Below, one piece after another: positions 32,187-32,637 of a DNA stretch of 32,637 bases. A program made the translations under genes and the position numbers. The stretch is taken from contig JAFTVD010000025.1 of the NCBI GenBank assembly GCA_017465945.1, forward strand, positions 1 through 32,637. Direction: 5' to 3'. Each line of letters begins with the position of its first letter. Position 1 is the stretch's first letter. The stretch comes from Alphaproteobacteria bacterium. Lineage in GTDB: Bacteria > Pseudomonadota > Alphaproteobacteria > RF32 > CAG-239. The notes under the pieces are model-generated. The model searched no databases. It was given only the letters and a program-made list of their open reading frames with translations, and was not told where the DNA came from.

Positions 32187-32637
32187 TTATTCCCACGGTA
32201 ATAGCGCAAAGAAAAGAAATATTATAACACAACAGCCAAAGACAATTAAAATCCCTTCAAGAAGTCCCCCATTGTCACCATCTTTGCTATCTTTCATATT
32301 GCGTTCAATGAGTTTTGCGATGTCTTTTTTGCTTGGGCTTGCTTCATCCAAAACAAAGTCATAAACAGATGCAGGAAGATCGCTAACTCCAAAACAAGTC
32401 ACATTGATACCTGAATAAACTTTTGTCCAATTATGACCAAATTTGTTGCATACTAAATCATCATAGTAATATTCAGGATTTTGACCTAGCAAATTAGTAC
32501 GCTTATCAAGCCTGTAGTGGGTGCCACCAATATCTGCGTAATAAACTCCATTATCTTGAAAAACCTGTCCGGTTCCTCTTACAACAATACTTGCTTGCTC
32601 ATTTGCAAACGAAACTGTACTCATAAAAATAAGTACA
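32187..32637 (-). CDS. exported protein with C-terminal membrane helix, 5' end outside window
   Basis: The frame has an ATG at 32624 (145 residues) but stays open to the window end, and the residues before it read VLIF. Together with MSTVSFA they form the hydrophobic core and cleavage site of a signal peptide (cut after SFA). The true start is therefore probably beyond 32637, and the ATG at 32624 has no ribosome-binding site. The mature part has two cysteines (near 59 and 77 in ATG numbering) and many Tyr and Asn, with YYADIGGTHYRLD; a membrane helix near 124-142 ends the protein (PWE). This predicts an outside domain anchored by its C-terminus. No family recognised. Confidence 0.72.
   Translation of the reverse strand, partial: VLIFMSTVSFANEQASIVVRGTGQVFQDNGVYYADIGGTHYRLDKRTNLLGQNPEYYYDDLVCNKFGHNWTKVYSGINVTCFGVSDLPASVYDFVLDEASPSKKDIAKLIERNMKDSKDGDNGGLLEGILIVFGCCVIIFLFFALLPWE

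Overview
The window is AT-rich bacterial DNA. Its housekeeping genes fit an alphaproteobacterium, probably an uncultured host-associated lineage with a low-GC genome. The evidence is the order ffh-rpsP-rimM-trmD-rplS, a bS16 with a long Ala/Glu-rich tail, a ParE of about 660 residues whose C-terminus is of the ParE rather than GyrB type, and the pairs rpsB-tsf and rpsF-rpsR-rplI. The lineage call is inference; no rRNA or tRNA gene was seen.

Layout. (1) 1-4276: a surface-glycan locus of even lower GC, with a GT4 glycosyltransferase, a GT32-GT9 fusion and a LicD-type transferase. In front of it is a perfect 42-bp inverted repeat around a 91-bp core, which looks like an invertible promoter. (2) 4350-7900 (minus): the operon ffh-rpsP-rimM-trmD-rplS, with a strong promoter at 8017-8044 and a GC-rich folded leader. 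(3) 8056-13003: two divergent glycan units. One holds a multi-membrane-pass GT-C protein, a Dpm1/GtrB-like GT2 and a SAM methyltransferase; the other is a single GT-C gene. (4) 13080-19217: prfC, a possible 58-residue membrane protein, a three-repeat protein of unknown function, parE and another unknown gene. (5) 19284-21316: rpsB-tsf with its promoter, a leader that folds as a three-way junction, an intercistronic hairpin and a terminator. (6) 21316-24632 (minus): DUF1847 protein, GT92 glycosyltransferase and ABC-F ATPase. (7) 24755-29111: an MFS transporter followed by two exported proteins that carry three CgeB-like glycosyltransferase domains between them. (8) 29226-30321: rpsF-rpsR-rplI. 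(9) 30575-32637: four small membrane-anchored proteins of unknown function, the last cut by the window end.

The picture is of translation and topoisomerase core genes interleaved with surface-glycan genes and lineage-specific small membrane proteins. At least ten genes point to polysaccharide or glycoprotein synthesis. The most notable non-coding signals are the putative promoter switch at 1-175, the rpsB leader at 19320-19474 and the GC-rich ffh leader at 7934-7990. Several first-of-transcript genes of the accessory class lack a visible Shine-Dalgarno sequence, while the ribosomal and downstream operon genes have good ones. No insertion sequence, CRISPR array or phage gene was recognised.
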